Below are positions 23,101 through 32,820 of a stretch of 64,000 nucleotides of DNA, piece by piece; the stretch's first letter is position 1, and the number at the start of each line of letters is the position of its first letter. Made by a program: the position numbers and the translations under genes. The notes beneath the pieces were generated by a model that was not told the DNA's origin, did not search any database, and saw only the letters and a list, made by a program, of their open reading frames with translations. The stretch is from Begonia masoniana (taxonomy: Eukaryota > Streptophyta > Magnoliopsida > Cucurbitales > Begoniaceae), in contig CM039508.1 of NCBI GenBank assembly GCA_022432975.1, forward strand, positions 14,438,549 to 14,502,548, in the 5' to 3' direction.

Positions 23101-24396
23101 GGCTCCTCGATTAGGGTCCTCCAACCCTAACTAAACTTAGTAAAACATCTCACTAACAAAGCAATGACCCATACATATTTCTAATATCCCACAGGGATTC
23201 CTTCGAAGGTTATTAACCAGTCTGTTATCTACAATTCCATATAGGCAGGTTCCGAAATCCTGCTTGCTTCCTTGCAACGACTTATTCAACAATTTCTTTG
23301 TCAGTGAACTTGTTGTGGTTAGGTTTACAACCTCTATCCAAATCCCCTAATTTCACATAATCTTACCCTTCTATTCTCCATAAACTTAGAAGCGTCACTA
23401 CACTAAGGCTTAACTTCCTAATTCCTCGAGTATTGCTGTTTCTACCTCTACCCGGTTGAGATCCATATCTTCTTATATTTACTCCTGTCAATTCATCGTT
23501 TTGGTTTATCTTTATAGTATTTCGAATCCCCAATGTTCCTACCTCCATCCTGGCAATAAGTCCCACGTCTGTGTTTCTCAATTTGACTGTATCACCTATA
23601 GACTCATCTCTTAACTCTGTTACTGCTAAACCAACAGAGTGTGCAACCCCTAATTTTGCTGCATTTCCTTTAATTGATGCCCACTCCTACCAATTGTCAT
23701 CCTTTTAACATTGCACCATGGCATTAACCCGTTTAACATGACTTTCAATTTAAGGTGCCTAATTATTTCCGAATGGTTTTCCAAAACGGTATGCATTTCT
23801 AGGAGGAACGGTTGATTCTATGTTTGAGTATCATCCCTTCATAAAATTTTTGACCTCTCAAGGTCCTTGGGATTGATTAATTTCTTTTCCAACTTCCAAG
23901 GAACTTACAACACTTCATATCCTATTATTCTAATGTCTGCATCATCCTGTATTTAACCTATGTACTCTTACCTTAACACGCCTGAATGTAATTCGCACGT
24001 TTCCCCCTATTGATCATCACCTCGGTCCAAACAACATTACATTGCAGGATTGCCGACATCTCTTCAGTGGTAAACGTTCTGTCATTAACCTCCCATACAT
24101 GAACATGCTCTTTTTGGTTCTACACCTTTTATCTTTTAAATTTTACCCTTTTCCAGGGGACCTTCTAACTCGATAGATCCTTTCATTTTAAGGGAAAATA
24201 ACAATAACCATTCTAAGTATTCTCTACCTATTACACACATTAAATCTTCACATAAAGCTACACCCTCAATCTCATGCTCTTTGTTCTATTATCTGCTTGA
24301 AATAAGGCAAAACCCAGAACTATAAATGGTTGGGCAATTTCCTGTTTTCAGTCATAGCTAAAAGGAGTGCCTACTCAATTTTATTACTTAAATTAA
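23101..24396 (-). other. Element 2 internal region, unrecognisable coding debris
   Basis: No RT, RNase H or integrase motif can be read on the minus strand. By position this should hold pol of element 2, or more of the nested LTR fragment. Short open frames (for example 23363-23581) have no domain. Confidence 0.4.
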
Positions 24397-25141
24397 TTAA
24401 CTATGGCGTTCACCCTGTACAATCTTATTAGTTTTATCTAGTCCAAAGTCCAAAATTGTACCTGCTATGCTCGTATGCAGAACTGTGCCTTCCTTTCCCA
24501 TCAACACAAGAACCCTAGGCACTACTCCTACTTGGTCTGAGCCTAACGGTATTGGGTAGTCCTTGATCTGGTGGCCAACTTTGTCACACCTGAAACACCA
24601 ACCTAGTAACCAAGACATTCACCGATGAAGCAGAAGCCCTTTTGAAAGAAGCTATTCAGGAACAGATGGAACATTTTGTACTTCAAGAACAGGTTTAAAT
24701 AAAGTTAAAATATTTTTTTGTTTTGTTATTTATATATGTAAAATTTTTTATTTTTAAATATTTAATATAGAAATTTGACTAGAAAAAAAATGAATAAATT
24801 AACTTGCATTGGCCATGGTGGTTCTTTTGGCAGGTAGAACACATGGGTGCTGAAAAGGTTCTTTGAGGTCTTTTCCCTTTGTCTAGGTCTTTACTTGAGC
24901 CATAGAGTCTCCTAACACCCTTCCACTGCTGCCGCCGTCCCTTGTCCTGTTGTAGTTGCACACCTCCAACAAACTTCACTGGCCCATCACGATACCCCTG
25001 AACCGTTGTTCTTACTTCCACTAGTTCTAGTACTCTAGCCGCAAGCCGCCCAATCAGACAAGATTGACGTTGCACCAATTCCTTCAACTGAGCAATGTTA
25101 TCATTGTCCTCATTAGTTTCCCTCGGTTGACCTCTTACCAT
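24397..25141 (-). pseudogene. gag: Element 2 gag, deleted and interrupted
   Basis: The minus-strand ATG at 25141 opens MVRGQPRETNEDNDNIAQL, homologous to the gag start of element 1. The text then jumps from LELVEVRTT to the pre-knuckle linker (RRQQWKGVRRL, APMCSTCQKNHHGQCK), so the whole gag core is deleted. At about 24800 the frame leaves gag, and a foreign segment of about 198 bp follows. Gag then resumes with the zinc knuckle [14 protein letters not shown], whose final Cys is replaced by Tyr. A degraded protease start follows in which the IDTGA active site is not preserved. It cannot encode a working Gag. Confidence 0.85.
24603..24800 (+). other. Foreign segment inserted in the element 2 gag linker
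   Basis: Relative to elements 1 and 3, about 198 bp replaces about 11 bp between the CAAGTT and TGTTTCAG landmarks of the gag linker. On the plus strand, 24613-24697 reads as an acidic helical peptide ([19 protein letters not shown], then VLQEQV and a stop) followed by AT-rich sequence with AATAAAG. It looks like the end of an unrelated coding exon with its 3' UTR, in antisense to gag. I do not recognise the protein. No clear target duplication is seen. Confidence 0.45.
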
Positions 25142-25287
25142 CTTGAGATTCCTAAACAAATGATCATAAACACATCTTAACTTAATGACATTACGTGAAT
25201 CATAAACACTTACAGTTGTTGGAGTGTACTCAGGTGACAATCTCTGCTGGAAGACAATCTGCAGAATCAATTTTAGAACCCGGTTTT

Positions 25288-25299
25288 GCTTTGATACCA
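25288..25299 (-). other. Element 2 primer-binding site (initiator tRNA-Met)
   Basis: The minus strand reads TGGTATCAAAGC, one mismatch from the sites of elements 1 and 3, four bases from the 5' LTR end. Confidence 0.9.
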
Positions 25300-25781
25300 T
25301 AATTGTAACGACCCCGTTAAGAGCCGAGACCCATTTCATAACTTTCATAGAATACTTACTCTAAATTATTCTATGTACCCCTTTGTTTGTTTTTTTTTTT
25401 AACTTAAACCGTCTGCATATCTGACAGAATTCTACCCTTCAAGGACCCGACTCCCATAAGATCATTGGCATAAGTCATCACAGAGTAGAACGACTAGACT
25501 CAGGCATTTAATCAATAACATAATCGGGCAGAAGGAAGAAGCCCTTAGAACACTCGACCTCATTATACTTGAGCTGCTTGAAATCGCAGGCATCTACCGG
25601 TTGCTAGATGACAAAACATAAAACTCACTTATGCCGATCGATAAACGTCAAGCACAGAGCTCGCTTCTACCGGTAGTGTATTTCTATATCATCCGGTTAT
25701 CATGTGCATCTCACGTGACTTACTTAACATCGCCAGCAACAGACATCGCCCGGTGATCAACAATCATTCACCATCCACCGA

Positions 25782-25951
25782 TGACGTCAGCCAGATGATG
25801 TCTTCATCCATTAGAGGCATCATCCGGTGGACAAACGACAAAATACTTTACTTACATCATCCGGTGAGTAAACACTCGACATCATCCGATGACGTCAGCC
25901 GGAAGACTCAATCATTCAACTTCTATCATTCGACATCCACCGATGACGTCA
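25782..25951. promoter_or_regulatory. Three TGACGTCA palindromes in the element 2 5' LTR
   Basis: Perfect TGACGTCA lies at 25782-25789, 25890-25897 and 25944-25951, each followed by GCC and embedded in a CATCC...CCGGATGA context. The middle one is mutated to TAACGTCA in the partner LTR. Confidence 0.5.
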
Positions 25952-27317
25952 GCCGGATGATACACTCATCTGACTCCTATCACTCAGCAGTAAAACACGA
26001 TAATCATCAAGCAACTTCAACCAACAGAAAAATACCCCGACTCTCATAGATTTCAACTTGATAGGCATAAAACTTAAACGAATAAAAATCATAGACTCAT
26101 TCAAGATACGTGAAGCGGAAGACTTAATTAAGCAGATCATTCTATAAACTTAAATCATTCCTCGAACTCAAAGATCAAATAGACAAATCCCAACATCCTA
26201 ATGTTATAAAAAGAAATCTCATCCTACACAGACTTCAGTCTTTCATAAACCTTACTGACTTAATGTGAGCATAACCGCGGGTCAATTTCGCCTGCTAGCC
26301 ACAAATATGTACCCTGAGCACCTTCCAGAAACCGAGCTTAAACATCCTCATTAACTTTGAGATCCTTACCTGAAAACTCGTCACCTACATCATAAGGTTT
26401 AAACTATAAGCATAATGCTTAGTAAGGAATGCAAACTAACATGTATTCATGAATGTACAGTTGAGAGAAAACATGTTCATGATCATTTATCATTCTTGTT
26501 TCTGTTCATCGTTTTCATCATATGGATTAAGGGAGGATTTGTGCCGTAAAAGGGGGGTTGACAGTGATTTTGACCATATTCCCTTTCGGGTCATTTTCAT
26601 GGTCCCTCTTTGGACTATGGCATACGTCAACCCGCCCCCAACCCTCACTTAATCATGTTGTATGAGATCGTATTCATATTGATTCTCATATCTTGTTCAT
26701 GAGGGAAACATGCTCATAAATCATTTTTATATGCTTGTGGAGTAAATCATGATGAATGACATGAATGTTCTTAAATCATCAGACTATGGAAATTATCATA
26801 CTAGACAGTTGACTTCATAGACTCTAATATAACATCACATAACATAGTTCTCAAACATCCGTAAATCATCCAAGTACAAACCATCTTACTAACTTAAAAC
26901 AAACATCAAACACATAACTAATTTAGTACTCTTAAGATGTAGGGCCCTACTGGCCGGAAATCTTAATACATTCACTTACCTAGATTCCTTAGGAGAGTAG
27001 TACCTTCACTTGAGCTTCCTTCACCTATGACATTTCATATTTCGTAGTTAAAATCAAATCCTAAATAATCTAAACTCAAAACTAGTAAAGTCCTAACTAA
27101 GGAAGATTCCTAAGATCTAACTTATCTCATTCAGACATTTTATTGAACACCTTGTACGCATAGAAATCCCAGTTTATCAGTAAGGGAAATCGGATTCTCT
27201 AACTACCCGAGCTCAGCCAACATTCATAATTCCTACTTATTATCATCAAAATCATAAATACTACGTTAATAGCTAATAATACTCCGATTCTATTCATTAT
27301 TAGGCAAACCCAAATCT

Positions 27318-27322
27318 CAACC
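27318..27322. other. Empty target site matching the element 1 insertion
   Basis: ATCTCAACCTCTAACTT is uninterrupted here with a single CAACC. In the partner LTR the same text is split by element 1 between 11979 and 21596 with CAACC duplicated. Confidence 0.95.
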
Positions 27323-27713
27323 TCTAACTTAAACCAACACCTAAATGGATACTCAATTACTGCATTGTCGAAGCCTTACCTAGTAAGCTGAGTATCGGCG
27401 AGAAAGATGAAGAGTCGGTCGTTGATGAAAGGGGCTACTGGCTGAGAGAGAGCTCTGGAAGGACGAGAATCGCAGAGGAGAATGTCGGCTATAGTGAGGT
27501 TTTGGATTTTACTTTAGCATTTATACTATTTAAAAACCAATCTCAATTACCAATTTGCCACTAGACCTAATTCTTACTCCAAAAGTGAAACCAACTAAAC
27601 CTTGGCATCCAAAATCTAATAAAAATAGTCATTACATTAATGGTGATTTAATTCGGGTCAGTGAAGTTTCGGGATAAATACGTGACCGAAAGTGCTGGGT
27701 GTTACAGCAAAAT

Positions 27714-29067
27714 TGTAACACCCGACAATTTCGGCTAGGTTATTTTCTTAACCATTTTAATTGTCACCCTTTTTATTGACCTTTATGATTTTAAATTTAA
27801 TGCCAAGACTTATTTATTACAAGTTGAGTGAAACTAGGTTGGGTGGCAAGTTTGTAATTAAGGTGGATTTTTATTGGTATAAATAGGTTATGGTAATTCT
27901 TAAACCTCATTAAAACCTCACTGTAGCAGACATTTCCTCTCTCAGCGATTCCCTTCCTTCTAGAGCTCCCTCTCTGCCAGCTATTCCTTCGCCGGCGACC
28001 AGTTCTTCAGCCTCCACTTCGACAATCCACGCTCTAGGTAAGATTTAGACAATGTAGTTACTGGGTAGTTACTTAGAACTCTGTCTTCAGCTAGAACTTG
28101 AGGTTTCGGATTCTTCACTAACAGAGTAATGGTAGTGACAATCATGATCTGTGTTTAGTAATGACATTTCTGATTCGATTCTGGACATTTAGATAACAGA
28201 CCATGTTTAGTTGTTAGACTTAATCCGGTTATTTAGGTTCTGGAAGTTTAATCTGTACACACTAGGCGCTCGACTAGGAAGATTAGAAATATTTATGTTA
28301 GATACTAGGATGACTTTTAATTAGGTTTTGATTTAACACTGTAATGTGAAATGTTTCTAGGTGAAGAAGTTTGAAGAGAAGTTCTTAAGTTGTTAAGGAA
28401 ACCAGATAAGTGAGTGAGTAAGATTCCCAGCCATTAAGGCCCTACATCACAAGGGTACTAGGTAGAAGTTGTCTATGAGGTTTAAAGATTTTCTGTGCTA
28501 TTGTCTGTTTAGTTATGGTACTCGAGTTGATGTTATGATCCTTTGATGAATGAATGGTTTGTCAAGTAGCCTGATGAACTAAGTTTACTCATGCTCATGC
28601 ATCATGAATATTTCTCAAGCATATGAAAATGTTTTAAGTGCATGATTTCTCTCATGAACAAGATATGAACATGAAACTTATGCAGCAAGGATTAAGAGAG
28701 GGTTGGGGCGGTTTGGCGTATGTCACTGTCCAAAAGGAGGACCATGAATACGACCCGTAAGGGACTATGTACACTCTCACTGTCAACCCCCTTTTCGGCA
28801 CAAATCCTCCCTTAATCCATATGATGAAAACGATGAACATGAACAAGAACAAGAACATGAAAAGATCATGAACATGTGTTTCTTTAACTTGCGCATTCAT
28901 GCATACATGTTAGCATTGCACTCCTTACTAAGCATTAGGCTTAGAGTTTAAACCTTATGATGTAGGTGAAGAACTACCAGGTGAGGATTTCAAGTCTAAT
29001 GAGGATGATTAAGGCTGGTTGCTGAAAGGTGCTCAGGGTGACAGATTTGTGGCTGGGAAGGCGATTT
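27714..29067 (+). mobile_element. Tekay-like LTR, 5' part, related subfamily
   Basis: It starts TGTAACACCCGACAATT and is collinear with the element 1 LTR: CACTGTAGCAGACA leader, donor CTAG/GTAAGATT (intron from 28038), acceptor TTTCTAG before GTGAAGAAG (28362), second donor mutated to CAG/ATAAGTG (28406), GGGGCGGTTTGGC block, and GATGTAGGTGAAG. It is split at 29067 by a solo LTR and resumes at 31206. Confidence 0.88.
27878..27885 (+). promoter_or_regulatory. TATA box of the 27714 LTR
   Basis: TATAAATA in the context TTGGTATAAATAGG lies about 55 bp before CACTGTAGCAGAC, the conserved leader start. Confidence 0.65.
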
Positions 29068-29515
29068 TGTAACCCCATTAGTTATCTGAACCCGGTTCGT
29101 CACACCATACCCGTACATGACTAAAATTTCAAACGTATTTTTTTTTTTTTGAAAAACTTGACATAAGCGGAATCTTCAAAACAATAATATTCGAAACTTG
29201 CAGCGGAAATCATTTAAGTAAAATGGAGTTAAACAAAACTATTGTACAATGCTTGAATACTCAGTTAGAATTTTTGGGAATAATCGGCAAAAGGAATAAA
29301 GGATTAAATCGCAGAACACTTTATAGGTTTCAAAAGTCAAACGCATCGCCCGCTGAACAAAGTCAACAAAAGGGGCTGAAGCAGAAAATAGAAGACATCA
29401 TCCGGTGGCAAAACGACAAAATACGCTCTACACCTTCCGGTGACATCAGCTGGATGATCGACGCTATACAGCATCCACCGGTGGCTAGACGACAAAACAC
29501 TTCTTACATCTTCCG

Positions 29516-29745
29516 GTAGATTAACACACGACATCCACCGGTCACTAAACGACAAAACATTTCCTACATCTTCCGGTGGATTAACACACGACATCCACCG
29601 GTCACTAAACGACAAAACATTTCCTTCATCTTCCGGTGGATTAACACACGACATCCACCGGTCACTAAACGACAAAACATTTCCTACATCTTCCGGTGGA
29701 TTAACACACGACATCTACCGGTCATTAAATGACAAATTTCGTTCT
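29516..29745. repeat. 60-bp array in the solo LTR, about 4 units
   Basis: The units contain ACATCCACCGGTCACTAAAC, GACAAAACATTTCC and CATCTTCCGGTGGATTAAC, with a few single-base differences. The period is the same as in the element 1 LTR though the sequence is diverged. Confidence 0.92.
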
Positions 29746-30271
29746 ATATCATCCGATGGCTTCCACTGAAGACATCTTCCGATAGACAACAGAACAACAA
29801 CTCAACCTATAGAAAAGAATTTACTCACTTCACTAAAACCATTCAAAAACATTTCAAACCATCACATTACTAAAATTCCAGTGAGTGCCAACATTAAATC
29901 CCAACATAATACTATTAACAGGAAAATCTCAAAATTGTATTCAAAACATTGAAATCACTTCTGTAATGAAAATTCAACATACTTAAATTGAAATACTGTC
30001 AACTAAACTTTCACACCATCAGACAACAGTTAACCCGCCTCATCAGTTTACCAGGCCGAGGCAGGAATGTACTCCTCCAACCACATCTAATCATCTGTGC
30101 AATCAGGAAATTCACCTGCAGTATCCTCAACACCTACATCACAAAACTCATCTATTAGCCTAATGCTAAGTAAGTAAAGCTGTAATGAAATGAAACACTG
30201 AAATATATATAAATTCCTAATCATGCAATTTCTACTTTCTCAACTCAGTTGTTCATGTTTCGTTTCTGTTC

Positions 30272-30485
30272 AGATCCCCCTGTGAAATTGGGAGTTGGAT
30301 CAACTCTCCCAAAGTATATACATCCACTGGCTCATTAAGGGGCGGATAAATTCCCTTAACAGCAAATCTGATTCACATGTTCAGATCCCCCTGTGAAATT
30401 GGAAGTTGGATCAACTCTCCCAGAGTATAAATATCCACTGTCTCATTAAGGGGCGGATTACTTCCCTTAACAGTGAAACTGATTC
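30272..30485. repeat. Tandem duplication of about 110 bp in the solo LTR
   Basis: Two copies start CAGATCCCCCTGTGAAATTGG (30272 and 30381) and include TTGGATCAACTCTCCC and CTCATTAAGGGGCGGAT, with minor differences. Confidence 0.8.
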
Positions 30486-31205
30486 ACACAGCTGTTTCAA
30501 TATGTTCAATCCTCACCATGCCAACATGCGTTCAAATTCATTTTCGTATACTTTAAAAAAAAATATGATGCATGACATATCAACACATTCCAGCATACAA
30601 ACCCTAATGTTTTGTGATGTAGGCCCGAAGGCACAAGCAAACTTTACTTACCTGGTCTCCTGGAAAAACTTGGTTGCAAGCTACTTCAGGTATTACTCAA
30701 ACCTAAAACCATAGACAGAGCATACATTATATTCCCTCTAATCTTCATTCTAAACCACTAGAAATCTAAGGGAAACTGTTTTGGGAACTCTAGTCATTGT
30801 CCATTCCCGATTTCAACTTAAACCGAAACCACCACTCGCATACCGCCTTCTCAAAACCTCATTTATCATCCCTCCTACCAACAATAGATACAATGTAACA
30901 AGAAATTACAGCAAAACTCACCAAGTTCGGAGGAAATCCCTGGAGGAAGTCGAAGGGGGTCTCCTATTGCGCTCTGCTAAGATGAGGGGCTAAAAATGGA
31001 GAGGGAATGAAGTAAACAGTGGCGGCTACTTCATTAATAGTTTCCTTAAATACGTTATCCACCTTTGAATTTCTAATTACCCTTATGCCCTTGCCTAGTC
31101 ATCCACTAACCCTACATTTAATATTGCCATATAAATTGTGCCATATAAATTGTGCCATTAGTTTAAAAGGAATAGAGAAACGGTTTGATAGAACCAGGTA
31201 TTACA

Positions 31206-31458
31206 GATTTAAACTCTTGGTTACTACCTTTATCATGTTAGTAAGGTTATGAATACTGAGGTCTATGTAAGGTGTTTTCTTAATACAATGGATATTGGAA
31301 CCTGACTGACTAACTTCTGAGTTTGAGAATGATCGTGAAATGATAGAATGATCTGTTTTGTTAGAGTCTCTCGCTACACGTATTCTAGATGAGATTATGG
31401 TCCAACTGTGTGTTAGTTTATTCAGTCATGTTGAAGTTTGTGAAAGTCTGAGAGTTTC
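31206..31458 (+). mobile_element. Continuation of the 27714 LTR
   Basis: After the second GATTT the text AAACTCTTGGTTACTACC aligns with the continuation in element 1 after GCGATT (near 13440-13490). This shows that the LTR resumes and then leads into a repeat array, as in element 1. No LTR end (GTTACA) is found before 35539. Confidence 0.75.
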
Positions 31459-31650
31459 CTGTCTATCGGATGAGGTCTTCCATCGGATGAAGTCTTCCAT
31501 CGAATGAAGTCTTCCATCGGATGAAGTCTTCCATCGGATGAAGTCTTCCATCGGATGATGTCTTCCATCAGATGAAGTCTTCTATCGGATGATGTTTTCC
31601 ATCGGATGAAGTCTTCCATCGGATGAAGTCTTCCATCGGATGAAGTCTTC
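31459..31650 (+). repeat. Short diverged 17-bp array
   Basis: About 11-12 units of GAAGTCTTCCATCGGAT with changes in several units (GAGGTC, CATCGAATG, GATGATG, CATCAGATG, TCTATCGG). The level of divergence is what a natural array would show. Confidence 0.92.
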
Positions 31651-32820
31651 CATCGGATGAAGTTTAATGAATCACGTGATGTGCATGTGTCAATCGGTAG
31701 AAGTCGATATTAAGTCTTGTCGTTTTGTGATCGGATGAAGTTTAATGAATCACGTGATGTGCATGTGTCAATCGGTAGAAGTCGATATTAAGTCTTGTCG
31801 TTTTGTGATCGGATGAAGTTTAATGAATCACGTGATGTGCATGTGTCAATCGGTAGAAGTCGATATTAAGTCTTGTCGTTTTGTGATCGGATGAAGTTTA
31901 ATGAGTCACGTGATGTGCATGTGTCAATCGGTAGAAGTCGATATTAAGTCTTGTCGTTTTGTGATCGGATGAAGTTTAATGAATCACGTGATGTGCATGT
32001 GTCAATCGGTAGAAGTCGATATTAAGTCTTGTCGTTTTGTGATCGGATGAAGTTTAATGAATCACGTGATGTGCATGTGTCAATCGGTAGAAGTCGATAT
32101 TAAGTCTTGTCGTTTTGTGATCGGATGAAGTTTAATGAATCACGTGATGTGCATGTGTCAATCGGTAGAAGTCGATATTAAGTCTTGTCGTTTTGTGATC
32201 GGATGAAGTTTAATGAATCACGTGATGTGCATGTGTCAATCGGTAGAAGTCGATATTAAGTCTTGTCGTTTTGTGATCGGATGAAGTTTAATGAATCACG
32301 TGATGTGCATGTGTCAATCGGTAGAAGTCGATATTAAGTCTTGTCGTTTTGTGATCGGATGAAGTTTAATGAATCACGTGATGTGCATGTGTCAATCGGT
32401 AGAAGTCGATATTAAGTCTTGTCGTTTTGTGATCGGATGAAGTTTAATGAATCACGTGATGTGCATGTGTCAATCGGTAGAAGTCGATATTAAGTCTTGT
32501 CGTTTTGTGATCGGATGAAGTTTAATGAATCACGTGATGTGCATGTGTCAATCGGTAGAAGTCGATATTAAGTCTTGTCGTTTTGTGATCGGATGAAGTT
32601 TAATGAATCACGTGATGTGCATGTGTCAATCGGTAGAAGTCGATATTAAGTCTTGTCGTTTTGTGATCGGATGAAGTTTAATGAATCACGTGATGTGCAT
32701 GTGTCAATCGGTAGAAGTCGATATTAAGTCTTGTCGTTTTGTGATCGGATGAAGTTTAATGAATCACGTGATGTGCATGTGTCAATCGGTAGAAGTCGAT
32801 ATTAAGTCTTGTCGTTTTGT
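31651..32820 (+). repeat. 78-bp array, 15 units, each with a G-box
   Basis: The period is exactly 78 bp (GATCGGATGAAG at 31729, 31807 and on to 32821). Units are identical apart from GAGTCACGTG in the fourth. Each contains CACGTG, first at 31673 and last at 32765, and ends in TTGTCGTTTTGTGATCGGAT, kin to the 60-bp unit of element 1. Confidence 0.97.

Larger units (their letters stand above)
10215..27706 (-). mobile_element. Element 2: decayed Tekay-like LTR retrotransposon
   Basis: This is a minus-strand element. Its 5' LTR is 25304-27706, primer site 25288-25299, internal region 21995-25303. Its 3' LTR is split into 10215-11979 and 21596-21994 by the insertion of element 1. The two LTRs align throughout except that the 3' LTR lacks about 245 bp at its far end, where it is fused to a foreign gag at about 10214. 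The internal region keeps only gag fragments, and no RT or integrase is recognisable. The right flank is GCAAA (27707-27711); the left target copy was lost in the truncation. Confidence 0.85.
25304..27706 (-). mobile_element. Element 2, 5' LTR (uninterrupted)
   Basis: This 2403-bp minus-strand LTR starts TGTAACACCCAGC at 27706 and ends GGGGTCGTTACA at 25304. It carries a TATA-like stretch (TTTAAATAG on the minus strand, near 27530) and a donor-like CTAGGTAAGG (intron from 27379). An acceptor ATAG precedes GTGAAGG (exon 27024-26980, 45 nt) and a second donor GGTAAGTG follows (intron from 26979). Three TGACGTCA sites lie further on. It preserves the sequence that element 1 interrupts in the other LTR. 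Confidence 0.92.
29068..31205 (-). mobile_element. Solo LTR, minus orientation, TSD gattt
   Basis: It runs from TGTAACCCC (plus strand, 29068) to GGTATTACA (31205), 2138 bp, with GATTT at 29063-29067 and 31206-31210. No primer site, coding region or second LTR is present, so it is a solo LTR left by LTR-LTR recombination. It holds its own 60-bp array (29516-29745) and a duplicated block of about 120 bp containing CAGATCCCCCTGTGAAATTGG at about 30272 and 30381. Short open frames are not genes. Confidence 0.92.
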
